From positions 1-7,496 of the forward strand of contig CATPBM010000057.1 in NCBI GenBank assembly GCA_955652625.1: 7,496 nt of DNA, read 5' to 3'. A model generated the notes under the pieces. The model was not told the origin of the DNA. It searched no databases and saw only the letters and a program-made list of their open reading frames with translations. This stretch comes from an uncultured Steroidobacteraceae bacterium. Lineage in GTDB: Bacteria; Pseudomonadota; Gammaproteobacteria; Steroidobacterales; Steroidobacteraceae. The position numbers and the translations under genes were made by a program. Shown here one piece after another: positions 6,627-7,496 of the stretch (its first letter is position 1; the number at the start of each line of letters is the position of its first letter).

Positions 6627-6918
6627 ATGAAGGAAGCCTCTGTTGCTGAGCTCGCCCGACAGCGTGTACGGCTGCGGCGGTCAGACGCGAGGCGTGGAGT
6701 TTAGGGTAATGCCAAACGCGTGCTGACCGTGCACTAACTGGGCGTTTGACGGCGTGAACTGTACAGGCTTTGCCACTACGCGTCCAATCGGCGCGGCGGC
6801 CGTGAATATGCGACGCCGCGCACGTGGCCACAATTCGACATACTTCTCATGCCTGACACGCGTTGCAGCACCGCGGCGCCCGGGGCATCATCCTTGCTCC
6901 CCCCGCACCGGGATTTGC
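6627..6918. other. Divergent intergenic region between rhlE and the lipoprotein gene
   Basis: 292 bp with no convincing coding sequence. It must hold the promoter of the rhlE-copC-copD unit (leftward) and that of the lipoprotein gene (rightward), but I find no -35/-10 pair at good spacing on either strand. It contains one imperfect hairpin (6713-6748). The rhlE leader could be long, as in cold-induced helicase genes, but that is inference. Confidence 0.6.
6713..6748. promoter_or_regulatory. Imperfect inverted repeat in the intergenic region
   Basis: CAAACGC (6713-6719) pairs with GCGTTTG (6742-6748). Directly inside, GTGC (6720-6723) pairs with GCAC (6731-6734), with a 7-base loop and a 7-base bulge on one side. 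It could be an operator, an RNA leader hairpin of rhlE (start 86 bp away) or chance. Function is not shown by sequence. Confidence 0.3.
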
Positions 6919-7496
6919 ATGGCTAACCGCTTACCTGCCGCGCTCTCCGCCTCGATCGGAGGCCTCATCTGCGCGCTCGCTGGCTGCTCCTCGCGCACTG
7001 ATGTGTCGCTGACCGGCAACACCCCCGCGCAATACTCGCACGTGTGGCTCACCACCCAGGAAGTGTGGTTCCACACGAGCGCCACCGCCGGCCCCGATGA
7101 CAGCGGGTGGGTGAAGTTTCCGCTCTCGACCCCGACGACCGTCGACCTGGCGGTGCAAAACGGCAGCAGCCTCGGCAGCGTCGTCACGGGACTGAGGCTC
7201 GCCGCGGGTACCTATTCGCAGGTGCGGATCATACCGGTGGATCCGACCGCGGCGCTGACGAGCTCGGCGCAAACCGCCGGAGCGCAGTACAACGCCGAGG
7301 CCGACTACGTCGACACCCAGGGCACGACGCACCAGCTGCGACTGGAGCTGCTGAATCCCGAGAAGGGCATCGGCATTGCAGGTTCGCTCAAAGTTCCGAT
7401 CGGCAATGTCGGCGCGGCGGTGGCCGCCTCAACCGCGACCAGCACCACGACGACGACCGGTGGCACGACGACCACGACGCCGACCACTACGACGAC
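6919..7496 (+). CDS. DUF4382-like lipoprotein, N-terminal part (runs off window)
   Basis: The frame is open from ATG 6919 to the window end (192 codons, no stop). A basic N-terminus and hydrophobic segment lead to the lipobox LAGC with Cys23. Ser24 follows it rather than Asp, so outer-membrane sorting is expected by the usual rule. The stretch DVSLTGNTPAQYSHVWLTTQ (28-47), the later Trp64, and LAAGTYSQVRIIP (94-106) resemble the DUF4382 beta-sandwich (PF14321) seen in bacterial lipoproteins. The role of that domain is not established. From residue 172 the protein turns into a Thr-rich tract (16 Thr of 21), probably an extended linker before a further domain outside the window. GGGA five bases before the ATG is a modest Shine-Dalgarno. 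The gene is divergent from rhlE. Confidence 0.8.
   Translation, partial: MANRLPAALSASIGGLICALAGCSSRTDVSLTGNTPAQYSHVWLTTQEVWFHTSATAGPDDSGWVKFPLSTPTTVDLAVQNGSSLGSVVTGLRLAAGTYSQVRIIPVDPTAALTSSAQTAGAQYNAEADYVDTQGTTHQLRLELLNPEKGIGIAGSLKVPIGNVGAAVAASTATSTTTTTGGTTTTTPTTTT
7432..7496 (+). repeat. Threonine-codon low-complexity tract
   Basis: Runs of ACG and ACC codons encode mostly Thr, interrupted by Gly-Gly and one Pro. The tract continues past the window edge. Near-repeated ACGACG units make it prone to slippage, so its length may vary between strains. Confidence 0.75.

Noticed and set aside
6705..6735. A TGGCA-like element on the minus strand as a sigma-54 promoter for rhlE
   Set aside because: The required TTGC-type downstream element at fixed spacing is absent.
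6403..6831. A 142-codon minus-strand frame extending from the intergenic region into the helicase
   Set aside because: Its C-terminal part is the helicase sequence read in another frame, and its N-terminal part shows no domain or good ribosome site.

Overview
The window is a GC-rich, gene-dense bacterial chromosome segment with short intergenic gaps. The GlcNAc catabolic pair, a YfcG-type glutathione transferase, an RhlE-type helicase and CopC/CopD together suggest a gammaproteobacterium of the Xanthomonadales/Nevskiales/Steroidobacter kind. That placement is inference from protein similarity and base composition. I see no IS element, phage gene, tRNA, rRNA or CRISPR array.

Layout. (1) 1-1618, plus strand: the C-terminal half of a SIS-domain glucosamine-6-phosphate deaminase (NagB-II type) overlaps a complete nagA by one base. 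Together they turn GlcNAc-6-P into fructose-6-P. (2) 1622-2353, minus strand: a 2OG-Fe(II) dioxygenase of the PF10014 type converges on nagA with three bases between the stop codons, and a strong hairpin sits across both stops. (3) 2462-4100, plus strand: a YfcG-like glutathione transferase, divergent from the dioxygenase, then an exported HExxH metallopeptidase whose start overlaps or abuts it. (4) 6626-4084, minus strand: an RhlE-type DEAD-box helicase, then copC 9 bp downstream, then copD overlapping copC by 4 bp. The last two are a periplasmic copper binder and an inner-membrane copper protein. copD converges on, and overlaps by 17 bp, the peptidase gene. (5) 6627-6918: a 292-bp divergent intergenic region holding an imperfect hairpin. 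(6) 6919-7496, plus strand: the start of a DUF4382-like lipoprotein that enters a threonine-rich tract and runs off the window.

Most of the window is ordinary housekeeping and accessory metabolism, and I do not find a new multi-gene defence or biosynthetic system. The best anomaly is in the RhlE-type helicase. About six residues that normally join the Q motif to the Walker A loop are missing in frame, while every other helicase motif is intact. The next most useful leads are the hairpin shared by two stop codons, the helicase-copC-copD transcription unit with a His-rich helicase tail, and the uncharacterised dioxygenase and peptidase.
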